Position numbers and translations under genes: made by a program
Part shown: positions 44,923 through 57,867 of the stretch, piece after piece
Numbering within the stretch: position 1 is the stretch's first letter
Layout: each line of letters starts with the position of its first letter
Source of the DNA: Oncomelania hupensis
Lineage: Eukaryota; Mollusca; Gastropoda; Littorinimorpha; Pomatiopsidae
Reading direction: 5' to 3'
DNA: 64,000 bases
NCBI GenBank assembly: GCA_036898135.1
Contig: CM072513.1
Span: 33,707,691 to 33,771,690, forward strand
Notes under the pieces: model-generated
The model's input: the letters and a program-made list of their open reading frames with translations, nothing else
What the model was told of the DNA's origin: nothing
Database searches by the model: none

Positions 44923-46147
44923 CAGGGGCGTCGCACGGTCCAAAATATTGGGGGGGCAACCCTGTCGACGGGGAGGTGGGGGAGGGGGGGGGGGCTGACA
45001 AGCGGGACGCACCCTGTAATATATCCTCGTACCTTCATCCAACTGAAAGACTGAGAGTAAAAACATTTAATTATTTATGTTCTTCTTTACTGAAAATACA
45101 AGATTCATTTCCAGAAACTACAAATACATGATTAGCGATATGTGATAATGATTAAAACCAGGAAACACGAACATTAATTACCTGCCGCAAGATCATCTAG
45201 GTTGAAATTGTGTCTTCTCTATAAATCACAAGTCGTTTTGCATATTGCATACATATAATGACCAAACACTTCCACTACCAGTTTCAGAAAATCAGTCAAT
45301 TGATCAATTTGTTTTACTAGGGCGTATATTACTCGCAGTTTCTCTAAAGCAAAATACTGTCTGTCTGAGTGCCTTTTGTCTTGGTGATCACAGATGATCT
45401 TACTAGTAGTCCATGAACAAAATCTCAGCTAGTTCAGTCCACAAACATCGGAGATGTATTCGCGGACACATAAACAAACAAAACAAACAAACAAACAAAC
45501 AAACCAAGTGAAACCTATAATGGGGGGGTGGGGGTGGTGGTGTAATAATCAAAGCAGTCAAGCCCACGTTATCTGTCCCCAGAAAAGCGAACGGGTCCTT
45601 TTTTTCCCCTTTTGCGATCAAAGCAAGTGCACGTGTAGGCCTATCAACAAACTAAATCTAAATTAAAAAATATCGCGCACCTCAACTATTTATTGACACT
45701 TGCACATTCACCCTTGCCTTACTTATTTTACAGACTAAAGTAAATAATTGATATCAACAAACCTGGAAAACAGACGATTCCATTGTTTTGTTAATTTTGC
45801 TCTTTGCGTGATGAAATGACACTTCTTTCAAACAGCGAAAGCCAGCTCTGCTGCCCGGTGATTGCATTAGCACCACGAAATATTTTGTTGTGAAACACAG
45901 GCACATGCTAATAGATTATTGTAATATTATTTCGTACGTTAGCCCTTTACACTACGGTTTAAAAATATGGTGATTTTTTTTAATTATTGATTCTTCCTGC
46001 CTTCCACTATCGTTTGAAATCTTGTTCTTCTTCTTCTTCTTTTCTTCTTTCTCTCTCTCTCTCTTTCTTTTTTTTTTTTTGCCAAATTATTGGGGGGGGG
46101 GGGGGGGGGCAGGTGCCCCCCCTGCCCCCCCGTGTGCGACGCCCCTG
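44923..46147. mobile_element. Non-autonomous hAT-like TIR element, TSD CATCA
   Basis: A 1,225-bp element with perfect 14-bp terminal repeats CAGGGGCGTCGCAC and GTGCGACGCCCCTG. It is flanked by the 5-bp duplication CATCA (44918-44922, 46148-46152). Removing it and one TSD restores the LINE codons for ADD-VTLLSD. G-rich tracts lie next to both ends (44950-44995, 46090-46130). The interior, AT-rich with a short (ACAA)n near 45475, has no transposase ORF. Confidence 0.85.
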
Positions 46148-46468
46148 CATCATCTGCTAACAAAAGTATGAATAATTCAAAAGCATCAAGAGAGAATGTA
46201 ACACCATGTCTACCATTCCTAATAACCTCTAGTGCCAATTCATTAATAAATAAAGAAAATAATACAGGACTTCAAATATCCCCCTGTTTCACTCCCAAAG
46301 TACAATTTACATAATCTGTAAGTCTGGCACCACATCTGACACGCGCTTTTACACTCGCATACATGCTCCTCACACACCGGAACAGTTTTCCCTTGATACC
46401 ATTCTTCAATAGCACCGGCCATAGTAAATTTCTATTAATAGTGTCGAAACATTTTTCAAAATCGATAA
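46148..46468 (-). pseudogene. LINE reverse transcriptase palm (motifs A to C)
   Basis: The minus strand encodes AFIDFEKCFDTINRNLLW (motif A), MYASVKARVRCG, GVKQGD..SPVLFSLFINEL (motif B, with a stop within) and LFILLLADD (motif C). The catalytic aspartates of motifs A and C are present. The TIR element sits immediately after ADD. Confidence 0.8.
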
Positions 46469-46471
46469 AGG

Positions 46472-47401
<930 letters not shown>

Positions 47402-48425
47402 GTACATAGTCACATGGGCATCCGTGGCAATATTGCAGTGGACAAAGCGGCTATAGAAGCTCTGCAACTAGATTTCCCTTCAGAGATTTTCCAGTTTGTT
47501 CCATACTCTGACCTGCATTGTATGACTGGCTCGCATTGTAGGTCTAAACGGTTGTGGTAGACCGAGTGGTCTGATCGGATCAATAACAAATTCTTTCAAA
47601 TTCTTCCAGAGTAATGTCTGATTCTTTGCCTAACTTTGCGTTTACTCGCAAAGAAGAAACTGTTTTGGCTCGCCAACATATTGGGCATGCTTATGTAACC
47701 CATAGTTTCCTTTTAAAAGGAGAAGAGCCACCGTGGTCCTCGTCAGACTCTCTGGCAGCCAGTTGAGCGGGGTGGCAGACCTGCTCTAGGAGACGTTCAG
47801 ATCCACAGGTGCATTAGTCTACCTGCTGAGATGGAGGACTTATTAATCTTGCATTCCCCACCGCCGTCGAGATTATGGGGTCCAGAAGTCGAAGCGGCGA
47901 CAGCGACCTGTGAGAGATACCGATACGACACTCCACTTCATCCTTCATCCTTCATTTTCTCTTCGGTTGGACTACTTCGACTGGGCGGCGGTTGCTCTTC
48001 GCCGATGGCGCCTCGACATTTTGCTTCCGCTGCGCCTTTCCCTTGAAGTCCATCACCTTTCACTATGACTGGACATCACAGAAACTACTGTGTAGAGGGG
48101 CACCTCCGGACTGCAGGTGCTTTGCGCCGCCAGCGCTTCCTCGTGATGGTCTTCCCCCTCGCTATACGACCTCTTGCAAGATTTATGGGCTGCACGTCAA
48201 CATATCATCGACCTATTGTATTCACCTGGAGCATCTTAATTCAACATCTAGGGATCTTCTTTCTTCCCATTGCGCGTTTACTTCTACACCCAGATTACCG
48301 CCATGAGCGCACTGTAGATCTACTACCTGACTACTATTTACCACGTCTTCTTATTCACGTCCCCTATACGCCTAGGTGTCCGGGAACACAAATCTAGGCA
48401 ACGAACGAACGAACGAGCGAACCGT
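47402..48425 (+). mobile_element. LINE 3' end with RNase H-like fragment and (AACG)n tail
   Basis: 47402-47800 encodes, with frameshifts, SHMGIRGNIAVDKAAIEALQ (the RNase H end motif with GIRGN..D), a VPYSDL segment, NKFFQILPE, and then RQHIGHAYVTHSFLLKGEEP. This is the RNase H and post-RNase H pattern of Jockey/R1-group LINEs. The roughly 600-bp 3' UTR ends in aacgaacgaacgaacgagcg. The RT is missing: the 5' side is truncated at the GAT repeat. ORFs in the UTR are ignored. Confidence 0.6.
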
Positions 48426-48704
48426 GGTGCCTTGCATGTGATAAGACCTTTTCCGTCCGCCATTTTATGTCTGAATATAAGCTTACTGATCTGGTTGATG
48501 AAAGACAAAGATATTTTGGTTTGGTAGCCTACCTTTTAATGAGATTTTAAAGTTTGCAATAGTAAACACCTATTTCAACTTTTACATGGTGTTGGTTTGT
48601 TTTACGGCATATAGGTCACGTCGTCTTGTATATATTCTTGGTTAAATTTTATTAGTAAGGCTGGTTTTATTGACATCTTTTCTCATATTTAAATGTTTTC
48701 CATG

Positions 48705-48840
48705 GAATGCCAAGGTTGGCAAAGATGCGCACCACAGCTGGGGAGACACATGTGGACCCAACTGCAACAACGATACAAATGAGAGAGGTCTGAGACTCTT
48801 GGAGTTTGCCAGATACAACAATCTGATACTGGCAAACACG
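48705..48840 (+). pseudogene. RTE endonuclease fragment
   Basis: It encodes GNAKVGKDAHHSWGDTCGPN and ERGLRLLEFARYNNLILANT, matching the segment around 11956 on the minus strand. It breaks at caaacac; the next codons (LSLHKK) resume at 51979. Confidence 0.75.
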
Positions 48841-51800
48841 CATGTGTAACAAGAGGCTAGATTTACCCAGCACTTTAAGTTCTTGCCTGGTTTCGTCAGC
48901 TGTAACCTTAGTAAAGTAGTACTAATGTTAGTCGGCAGCAGACGATAGAAGTTTGCTGTGGGCTATTCACTTTTCTATACTGACGCCAGCGCAGTAGGTA
49001 ATGACCTCATCCAGCTTACGTAGGCAGTAGTATCGCCGCACACACGCTAGAGGTCGCCTCTTGTAGTTTGAGATTTTCGCTCTTCCTGCTAACCACAGCG
49101 ATAGATATTCATTTGCTGTTCAACTTGCCTAGAGTACAGAGCTCGGCTCTAAGAGATCTCTCCACTGACAACTAACAAGCATGAGGAACTGTTGAAATTC
49201 TATTCAATCAAGTTAGCCACGGCCTGACATTGTAAAGAAGGTAAATGAACATACTTTTGTTTCATCGTGATGTATTGATATTATTGTTGAATTATGTTTG
49301 TGCAATTTGCCATGTTTAGAATTGTGAGAGTTAGTCCAACGTTGCGTGACCACGTGGCGAACCCGACCGGTCTGACGCCATGTTGTAGACCATACGGACC
49401 CACTGTTGTTTAGCCTATATGTATTCTTGCAGACCAGTGGCTGTACCAGAGAATGTGTATAATATTAATTGTTTCTCTATGTGTATAGTTAGCCATGATG
49501 TATATTTATATATGTATAGGAAATTAGAGTGGAGATTCCAGGGGACCACGGACTTAGCAGAATGTTCGTCGCTTATATATAGATATGCGGAGCTAATCAC
49601 TGAGGGCTAATTCGGCCTTCAGTGAGACGCACTGCACACATCTAGTATACATGGTGGTGCAGAATTTCGTTTCATATTTTGCAGACGAAGCAGGCATCGT
49701 AGGCCCTACCAGACGAAAGACAAGAAAAAGTCTTCACTGAAAGTCGGCCTGCCACAGCTTCTCAAACACTGTGCGACGAGAGCCCACCAGTCAATTACCA
49801 AGTAGAAGAATCCACAACAACACAGCTCGTCAAAGAATCAACCACAACACAGCTAATCGAATTTACAGTTAAGTGGGACTTGCTCAGTGTCCCCAACCTG
49901 TTAGCCTGTCCTGCTGCTTTTCCGTTTTTTAAGGTTTTCAGGGCTTTAATTACTTCTGTTTTGGTAGGGTGGTTGGTGTTGACTTTAAGTGGTGAGTCTG
50001 CCGGCGGGATGTCTGTTCTCACGGACGGCGGGGGTCTGTTCAAGAGTTCTTTGAAATGTTCAGCCCATCGCTGTCTCTGGTCTTGTTCCTTGCTGAGAAG
50101 GTTACCTGTACTATCTTTAACTGGCCTATCTGTGTTTGTTTTCTTACTTGAGAGAGTCCTAGTGACCTTGTACAAAGTGCTAAGGTCTCTCTTTTCTGCC
50201 GCCTGCTCTGCCTCCATTGCCAGCTCATCGTAAAAGAGTCTCTTATCTGTCCTGGCACTTTTCTTGACTTCCTTGTTCACCATAGTGTACTCCATTCGCA
50301 GAGTTTTCTTTTCCTCTGTATTTTGGCTGCAGTTGATTTTCTGCTTGATTCCTTTTCGGTTTTCTATCAGTGTCCATGTGTTGCCAGAGATCCATTACTT
50401 TGTTGTTCTTTCTCTTTTTCCCAATACCTCTTGACATGTGCCTGCGAGTGTATCTCGTATGGACCTCCAGTGTTCTTCCAAGGGGGTTTCTTCAGTCAGC
50501 ATTTTCAGGGCTTCAAATTTGTTTTTCAAAGAGATAGAGAAAGTGTCCTTGTGCTCTTTCTCCTTCAGTCGCTGGGTGTTAAACTTGACATGTGGGCGGT
50601 CTGCTGTGTCTCTGAAGGCCCTCAACTTGATCTTGACAGACCCGGTCACCAAATGGTGGTCCGAGGCCACGTCGGCTCCTCGCTGAGATCTTGTATCTAA
50701 AAGGCTTCTTCTCCATTTCCTAGCTATTGTGATGTAGTCTACTTGGTTTTTGGTGTTGCCGTCAGGTGAGATCCAGGTTTCTTTGTGGATGTCCTTGTGT
50801 TGAAATACACTGCCGCCTATGACTAGGTCATTGAAAGCGCAGAAATCTGTAAACAGCTCACCGTTCTCGTTCATTTCACCCAGGGCTTGTGTTCCCATCA
50901 CAAGTTCTTTCCCAAGGTTGTCTTTCCCTATCTTGGCGTTCATGTCGCCCATGAGGATTTTGATGTCTCTCTTCGGGGCCTCATTGACTACTGACTGGAG
51001 AGTGTTGTAGAACTGTTCCTTTGCTTCTTCCTCAGCCGTGTTTGTGGGTGCGTAGCACTGTATCACCGTTACTTTCCTCCCTTTAGAATTGAATCTTGCG
51101 GTCATCATTCTCTGATTAATTGGCTGCCATTCTATAAGGGCTCTGGCAGCTGCTGGAGACAACATGATGGCGACTCCCTCGCTGTGGATGTGGTTCTCTT
51201 CTGTATGCCCAGAGTAAAGGATTTTCTCTCCGCTGGCAAGTGTTGTCATGCCAGACCCGTTCCATCTGCTCTCACAAATTCCTAGTACTTGAATATTGTA
51301 TTTCTGCATCTCTCGTGCTACTTGAGCTGCTTTTCCAACTTCATACATTGTTCTCACGTTCCAGGTTCCAATTTTGGTTTTTGCCTTCATCGTCAAAAGA
51401 TTCGTCAGCTGGCTGGCTTCCGTGAGGCTTTCACCATCCTGCGTCATCTGTCCTCCTGAAGAGGCATCTCCCTGAATCAGGCGCTGGTGGTTGTTTTCTT
51501 CTGTTGTTTCGGTTTCTGTAGCAAGAGTGGTTTCACGGGGCAGGGTCGCTAGCCCCACGCCCAACCCTCCTCCTTTCTCATCCGGGCTTGGGACCGGCCA
51601 TGGCGGAGTTATGGTGATACAGTAGCTGCATAGAATTATCAAGGAGCGAACCATTCAAAGAGACATTTGAACTTTTAAGTTAGTATCATACTTAGCAGAT
51701 CTTGTATAGAGTAGAGGAAATAAAGGTGTGATATTTACTGTTAACAAGTGGCTGGACTACCTATGTTTCATAGCCGTGTGAGAGCTAGTGTGACAGTGAT

Positions 51801-51978
51801 CTTTTACCATTTTTCTTTCTATCTCTGTACCCCAGCCTACACACAGACCGAGCTAAACATATAAATGTATTAAGTTGAGTCACAGGGAGATTTACTGGCG
51901 ATCCCCATCGACAATAGACGAGTGGGTAATAGCATTCCATTGTGCAGAGCCCAGCAACAATAGACCCACCGTCACATA
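48841..51978. mobile_element. 3.1-kb insertion block containing a minus-strand LINE
   Basis: The limits are set by the interrupted RTE reading. From 48846 to about 49650 the sequence starts TGTAACAAG and ends AGTATACA, followed by tggtggtgcagaa. That could be an LTR plus primer-binding site, but no second LTR was found, so this is tentative. 49795-51654 is a LINE on the minus strand; 51655-51978 has no recognised content. No clear TSD was found at the outer edges. Confidence 0.4.
49880..51654 (-). CDS. RTE-like LINE ORF: endonuclease and start of RT
   Basis: An open frame from an ATG (51654) to a TAA at 50395 (419 codons), continuing in frame after the stop to about 49880. Endonuclease motifs: KIGTWNVRTMYEVGK, VLGICESRWNG (catalytic Glu), MGDMNAKIGKD and GADVASDHHLV (catalytic Asp-His), so this domain is intact. 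Beyond the stop come the linker (KVTRTLSSKKTN), RWAEHFKELLNR and ALKTLKNGKAAG, the start of RT region 0. The sequence then departs into unrelated DNA, so the RT is lost by a 3' break. It is a different family from the RTE that surrounds it. Confidence 0.8.
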
Positions 51979-52855
51979 CTTAGTCTCCACAAAAAATCCA
52001 GACAATGGACATGGCACAGCCCCGGCGGGGAGCATCACAACCAGATCGACTACATCATGGTCAAGAAACACTTCAGATCAAGCATCAACATTGGCAGGAC
52101 ACGCACTTTTCCAGGAGCAGATATCGGAAGTGACCACGATCTCGTGATGATGTCTTTCCGGCTCCACTTGAAGAGAGTAAACACAGCAAGTGCACCAGAC
52201 TGAAGTTCGACCTGGGCAAACTGCAGGACCCGGAAGTGGCACAAATATTTCAGGCCACAATTGGAGGGAAATTTTCACCACTGCTCAGTTTGGGAGCTGG
52301 TGAAGTAGATGTCAACACCATGACTACCACCTTAAACTCAGCTGTGACAGCTTCCGCCACGGGGATTCTTGGAAAGCACCGGCCAAAGAAGAAGCCGTGG
52401 ATCACACCTGAACTTTTGGACCTGTGCAAGAAACTAAGAGAGATAAAAAAGAAAAAGAACGCCTCACAGGAGCTGATGCCTACCGACAAATCAACAATGA
52501 CATCCGAAAAGGCATGCACACAGCAAAGGAGAACTGGATGAAAGGTCAATGCCAGGAAATAGAGAACAGTCTGAACAAGAACAACAGCAAGAAGGTCTAC
52601 CAGACTGTGAAGCGGCTGACAAGTGTTAAACAGCCCAAGGTCTCCACGATCTAAAGCAAGTCTGGTATTTGCTTTACAGAAGAACAAGAAGTCTTGGATA
52701 GATGGACAGAGTACTGCTCTAATCTTTACAACCACACACCAAACGGAAACCCATCAGTTCTAGCATGTCCAGAGAACAGATCGAGAAGAAGAAGAAGAAA
52801 TCCTCCCAGTTCTCCTAGAAGTTGAGTCAGCAGTGCAGTCGCTGAGAAAAATGGA
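51979..52855 (+). pseudogene. RTE endonuclease C-terminus and linker
   Basis: The plus strand encodes LSLHKKSRQWTWHSPGGEHH, NQIDYIMVKKHFRSSINIGR, GADIGSE and then, after a frameshift near 52195, DPEVAQIFQATIGGKF, HRPKKKPWITPELLDLC and NDIRKGMHTAKENWMKGQCQ. It ends in the SLRKMEV region at about 52855, exactly where the RTE copy at 60581 continues (GVDNIPAQLL). Confidence 0.75.
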
Positions 52856-53760
52856 AGTCGTTCTGGGGAAGATACGTTTATCTTACTAGGGGGTAAGACT
52901 TATTGATAGAGGGCGTTGGGCTATCGATTGTTCTTTTACCAGAATTCCAGAGCGATGTGAGAGACAGATCACGGTGCTTGTTCACATAAAATTTATATTT
53001 GTTCTCGGGCTTTTTAGTATCATTTGGCACAATTTGAGAAACGCTGATTACTAATCAAAAGACTAGATTATTATGTCTCAAGGGAAGAAAACTAATAGCT
53101 CCTACACAACAATACAAATAGAATGACACCAGTCGTATGTATGTAATTTCTCATTTTATATATTCAACACAACTTTTACATGTACTTCATTAAACAGGTA
53201 AATTAATAATTCTAAGAGTTCGATGTGCTGGGAAAGTTTATCAGCAGGTTTTCTTCATCCTATGCAACGCAAGCCTACGATTTGAATGTTCGTAGTTTAA
53301 TAAATGATCTAGTGGTCGTCTAGGTTTTCTCGAGGGTAGAACTCAGTTTGCATTTGTGGGTGACTTATCTACGGTGCGTGGGCGCGTGATGGAGTCCGTC
53401 TGAGGGGTCTTGCCTCTCAGGTTGAGCGGGTGAGTTGGGTGAGTCTTGTAGCTGCGAGGTTCGGACGTGGAGAGGTAGAATCTTGTTTGTTCTCCTTCTG
53501 TACCACGGGAGCAAGCGTCATGCGTTTGTCCCTACAAACCGTCCCAGAGCTGACCTGTAAAAGTCGGAGCTCTGGCTACAATATTCTCGTTAGATCTGAG
53601 CATGCAGTCTCCTCTGCAAAGTGTCCATAGCATCAGACACCTGCAAGGTTCCCATATGCACACTTCGATCCGAATCTTAAGGCTAAGATACATCAATCCA
53701 CATGCACAATGTGTCAGAAACAATAATCTGTTTCTGTAAATATATATATTTATATATATA
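52856..53760. other. Left flank of the 7.7-kb block around Gypsy element 2
   Basis: No gene. It lies between the RTE piece ending at 52855 and the left LTR at 53761, and ends in an AT repeat (53740-53760) that was the Gypsy target. The origin of the block is not recognised. Confidence 0.4.
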
Positions 53761-54377
53761 TGTTACACTCAGTTTGATGTTGGTGTTTTCCTTTATCAGT
53801 ATCCGATTCAGCCCCAATGCTGAATTCCTGATAAGGTGTAACTCAGATTCGTTTATCCACGCAACCCGTCCAAACAGCATACAAGTCACAAAGTCGACGT
53901 ATGAAGTTTTCCACTTTTATTCAGCACACACCAACAACTGCATACAATTTTCAACTCAACTCAACAACTTTCACAGCAACTCTCTTCATAACACACAAAG
54001 CATCGAATATATAATTTTTTTCTATCCTTCGAGATGACGACAGTTTGTTCTAGAAATGACGCATTACAACTAACCAATCAGAATTAAAGATCGTCATCAC
54101 TGACTTACGTCATACATCTCTCCACACATACCCCGAACCTTCTCTTACTTTGACAATCGTCCCGAACCTTCGATCGATGGTTAACAAGGAAATCCAGAGT
54201 ATTCTCCGACAATATCGACCAACGAAAATTATCAACGTTATACAAAGCCTCTCCTAACAACAATGCAAACTCAAATCAAAGGTAAATAAACTCCATTATT
54301 GAATACTTTGCAAAACGAAACGATTAGATCTATCGTACACGCTTCCGACATACTTTCGTTCGCGTTTCAACGTAACA
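53761..54377 (-). repeat. 3' LTR of Gypsy element 2
   Basis: 617 bp, ending TGTAACA on the minus strand (TGTTACACTCAG on plus). Compared with the 5' LTR it has ctcagtttgatg versus ctcgatatgatg at the end and a few internal changes. Confidence 0.92.
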
Positions 54378-54642
54378 TAACCCCCCACTCAAGAAGAAAT
54401 TTACCCAATTTCTTTCAACAACGTTGAAACGTAATGCACAAACAAAGTTCAGAATTAAAACTTACTTCAGACTGTCTCATTTACTGTCAATGTTCTCAGT
54501 TTATATACACAGAGTCCATGTTTTTCATCCGCAAGTCTTTCTGGATACTGTCAATGTTCACAGTTCATTCACACAAGGTCAATGTTTCTCATCTGCAAGT
54601 CTGTTTAGATATTGCCAATGTTCACAGTTCATTCACACAAGG

Positions 54643-57600
54643 TCAATGTTCTTTCTTTCGCAAGGAAACGACGCCCTCGTCAGTTGCGGTCGTCATCGGC
54701 CCAGGGTCAAAGACGATGATCACGTGGGCTTCCCTGGAATCAGTGCGTCCTCCGTTGTCTCCTTCTTCCATCGGATGTCCGATGCAGTCGACGTTGTCAG
54801 CTCCCAGGATGCACTTACTGGGTCTCACGGTCAGGTTGGCTTCTGTGAGACGGTGAAACAGCTCCCTCAAGGTCTGCAGATGCTCTTCCCAGGTGCGAGT
54901 GTGGACTAGCAGGTCGTCCCAGTAACACACGACATTGTCCATCCCTTTGAGCATCTTCTTCATCCCTCTCTTCAGGGTAGCTCCGCTGTTGACCATGCCA
55001 AAGGGCATCCTTAGGCACTCGTACGTCCCATCAGGGGTTATAAAAGCAGTCTTTGGTATGTCCTGTTGACGCACGGGGACTTGCCAATAACCTTTGCTGA
55101 GGTCAATCTTTGAGAAGATTCTACTCCCCGATAATTGGCGGAAGAGGTCTGCTGCGGTAGGCATCGGCTCAGGGTCGAAGACGGTGATCTTATTAACCTT
55201 CCTGTAGTCGATGCATACTCGGTTGCTCCCGTCCTTCTTCTTCACGACCACGACAGGGGACGCGTAGGGGGAACTGGACTCCTTGATGATGCCCATCTTC
55301 AGCATCTCATCGATGTCTTTCTTCAAGGATTCACGGGCCTTGAAAGGGATCGGGAAGGGCTTGGATCGAACAGGGATATTCGAAGTGAGGTGGACTTCGT
55401 GTTCGACCAAAGTTGTAGAGCCAGGGACATCGCTGAAGTTGTGGGGAAACTCGCCCATAAGGTCCTTGAGCTCCAACTTTTGACCTTCCGTCAAGCTCGG
55501 TCCTAGCTTAACATCATCGATGCCTTCTTTGCTGTGGAAGTCTCCCAGTTCCAACAGTTCTTCGCTGTCAAAGCTGTCGTCGGTCACAGCTGCTGTGGCT
55601 GCGTGCACAGTCTCTGATGGCCTTTCCACGTACAGCTTAAGGAGGTTGGCGTGGTATATCTTGGAATGCTGGCCGACCTTCACCTTGTAGTCGTTGATTC
55701 CCACCACGGTCTCCACTTCGTACGGGCCTTTCCACTGCATCAGCAACTTATTGTGATCGGTAGGTAGCAGCACCAGCACTTTGTTGCCAGGTTTGAACTT
55801 CCTGTTCACAGCCCTACGGTCATAGTAGTGCTTTCCACAGTCCTGGGACTTCTTCAGGTTTTCTCTGGCTATCTCGAGAGTCTGCTCCAGCTTCTCCCGT
55901 AGCTCAAACACGTACTGGTAGCTGTTCTTCACCTCTGGGGTGTCTACTTCTTTCGTCCACAGTTCTTTTAGGATGTGCATCGGCCCTCGGATGGTTCTTC
56001 CGTACAGCAGCTCGAACGGAGAAAAGCCGGTGGACTCCTGCGGCACTTCTCTGTAGGCGAAAAGTAAGGCGTTGATATAGCGATGCCATTGTCTGGGCTG
56101 CTCGCTGCACAGTTTCTTCAGGGTGGACTTCAGCGTAGCATTGAACTTTTCGACAAGCCCGTTGCACATCGGATGGTATGGTGTCGTAGTCAAATGCCGG
56201 ATGCTCAGCAGTCTGTTGACCTCCTTCATGCAGTCAGAGACGAACTGCGTCCCGAGGTCTGTCAGAATTTCTTCAGGCACTCCAAGCCTACTGAACATGT
56301 CCACCAGTGCCTCTGCTACAGTTTCAGTGTCAATCTTCTTCAGTGGCACTGCTTCTGGGTACCGAGTCGCATAGTCCACTAAAGTCAGTACCCACCGATG
56401 ACCTTCTTCACTCGGAGGTCTTATTTCGCCGATTAAGTCTAAGGCCACCCTCTTGAAAGGTCGGTCGATCAGAGGCATCCTCTGCATAGGCACTTTCGGG
56501 ACCCTTTTTCGAGGTATGGTCTTCTGGCAAATGTCACATGATCGGCAGAAACGGCTGACGTCCGCATGAAGCCCTGGCCAGTAGAACACCGCCTGTATTC
56601 TGTCTGACGTCTTTATGATGCCTAGGTGACCTCCCATGATAGAGTCATGAGCTACTTCCATCACTTGGCGCCTTAGAGGTAACGGTACCAAGACTTGACG
56701 TAGTGGTTTCCCTCCGTTGACCCTCGGGTGCTGGAAGATTCGGTACAGGATCTTGGCCTTCACCTCAAAATAGACCGTGCCACTGCGTTTGGTCACGTGA
56801 TCTTGGCGGTTCCTGTACTTGTTTAAAGTGCTATCAGCTTCCTGGAGCTGAATCAGCTTATCTCTGTCCACGATGGCAGCTTTAGAGTTGTCGGCGACCT
56901 TCAGTGGCGTAGACGTCTTGTCTCTCTTGGCCTGGGCCCTGGTAGTAACAGCACCGACGATCTCTGGTCGGCAGGGCTGAGCCGGAGTAACCACATTGTT
57001 CCGTAGCAGCTCTGTAAGGTCTCCATCGGGAAACGGCAATGGATCCTCCTCCACAACTTCGACGCGTTGGGTTGAGGCAGGACTCCACTCTGGATCGGGG
57101 TTGTCGGGTCGTCTCGCGCCGTCGATATTCCCGATCATCAAATCATACAGCGGCTTCTTCAGGCAAACCGCTTCGACTTCGCCTATGTAGAAAGGGGTGT
57201 TGACATGAATTTTCGCAACTGGCGCTTTCAAACATTTGCTGTCGGCCATAAGTGTCCATTTTGAATCGCCAGTGAACTGTTCTTTAGCGATTAAGTCTTC
57301 TCTGACGATGACCCCACTGCAGCCAGAGTCTCTTAAGACAGTCACTTCATGATTTCCGACGCGTCCCTTTGAAACAGGCATGTTCTGGACGGTCACAGCT
57401 GCGCTCGCGACGACGGGGATGGATTTTCCGTTGGCAAGAAGAAGTTGGCCATCGGTCATGCACTCTTGCACGTCCGCAGGGGTAGCTGTGCGCTCGGTCT
57501 CACTCGGAAGAATGACGCTCCCGCCGCACACCTGATGGTCAGATCTACTGGTTTGCCGTTGATTGGAAAACCGCCTCTGCCGGTTGCCCGCCGCTGCGTT

Positions 57601-57867
57601 GTCCGTACTGCTCCGCTGTCCGCTACTTTTGTTTTGAGGACAATTAGCCGCCCTGTGGTCTGTAGCGTTGCAGGTGAAACAGCCTCTTGAATGCCCTTCC
57701 CTGGGAGGAGGCGTGGAGTCCGTCTGTCTCTGGCTCGTCTGGCTCCCTTGGATCTGGTTCCCATGGTTTGCAGTCTTCTGAAAATGTTTCGTCGCGCTGG
57801 GTGGCCCCAGGGTTTTCCCATGAGCGATAAGATATCTTTCAGCAGCCTCAGTCACATCTTTAAGCGT
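54643..57867 (-). CDS. Gypsy protease-integrase-RT polyprotein part, element 2
   Basis: Open for about 1,075 codons directly after the nonsense codon that ends Gag. Order: Gag end, CX2CX4HX4C knuckle, protease DSG, HHCC finger, integrase D-D-E, GPY/F, then RT. RT motifs: KKDGSNRVCIDYRKVN, FSKIDLSKGYWQVPV (motif A), MPFGMVNSGATLKRGM (motif B), VVCYWDDLLVH (motif C, with Trp where I/L/M/V is usual). RT therefore follows integrase, the reverse of most Ty3/Gypsy elements. The connection region decays (CIGHPMEEGDNGG) and the ORF stops at RKKEH with no RNase H, at the same place as in element 1. Confidence 0.9.
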   Translation of the reverse strand, partial: TLKDVTEAAERYLIAHGKTLGPPSATKHFQKTANHGNQIQGSQTSQRQTDSTPPPREGHSRGCFTCNATDHRAANCPQNKSSGQRSSTDNAAAGNRQRRFSNQRQTSRSDHQVCGGSVILPSETERTATPADVQECMTDGQLLLANGKSIPVVASAAVTVQNMPVSKGRVGNHEVTVLRDSGCSGVIVREDLIAKEQFTGDSKWTLMADSKCLKAPVAKIHVNTPFYIGEVEAVCLKKPLYDLMIGNIDGARRPDNPDPEWSPASTQRVEVVEEDPLPFPDGDLTELLRNNVVTPAQPCRPEIVGAVTTRAQAKRDKTSTPLKVADNSKAAIVDRDKLIQLQEADSTLNKYRNRQDHVTKRSGTVYFEVKAKILYRIFQHPRVNGGKPLRQVLVPLPLRRQVMEVAHDSIMGGHLGIIKTSDRIQAVFYWPGLHADVSRFCRSCDICQKTIPRKRVPKVPMQRMPLIDRPFKRVALDLIGEIRPPSEEGHRWVLTLVDYATRYPEAVPLKKIDTETVAEALVDMFSRLGVPEEILTDLGTQFVSDCMKEVNRLLSIRHLTTTPYHPMCNGLVEKFNATLKSTLKKLCSEQPRQWHRYINALLFAYREVPQESTGFSPFELLYGRTIRGPMHILKELWTKEVDTPEVKNSYQYVFELREKLEQTLEIARENLKKSQDCGKHYYDRRAVNRKFKPGNKVLVLLPTDHNKLLMQWKGPYEVETVVGINDYKVKVGQHSKIYHANLLKLYVERPSETVHAATAAVTDDSFDSEELLELGDFHSKEGIDDVKLGPSLTEGQKLELKDLMGEFPHNFSDVPGSTTLVEHEVHLTSNIPVRSKPFPIPFKARESLKKDIDEMLKMGIIKESSSPYASPVVVVKKKDGSNRVCIDYRKVNKITVFDPEPMPTAADLFRQLSGSRIFSKIDLSKGYWQVPVRQQDIPKTAFITPDGTYECLRMPFGMVNSGATLKRGMKKMLKGMDNVVCYWDDLLVHTRTWEEHLQTLRELFHRLTEANLTVRPSKCILGADNVDCIGHPMEEGDNGGRTDSREAHVIIVFDPGPMTTATDEGVVSLRKKEH

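Larger units (their letters stand above)
37321..46468 (-). mobile_element. L1/Tx1-like LINE split by nested insertions
   Basis: Right to left: RT from motif A (46468) to motif C (46153), TIR element 44923-46147, RT thumb onward (44922-44433), TIR element 38101-44426 with a Gypsy element inside, then the LINE C-terminus and 3' UTR (38094-37321). The tail is poly(A) with AATAAA about 40 nt before it. Removing each insert with one TSD rejoins the LINE: ADD-VTLLSD at the first, and RHPITLL to SCIRYWFKL at the second with a one-base shift. The 5' half is replaced by the 595-bp (GA)n at 46474. Confidence 0.75.

Noticed and set aside
48846..49650. Second LTR element family (TGTAAC...TATACA followed by tggtggtgcag)
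   Set aside because: No matching second LTR or retroviral-type ORF was found, so it is kept only as a tentative remark in the insertion-block entry.
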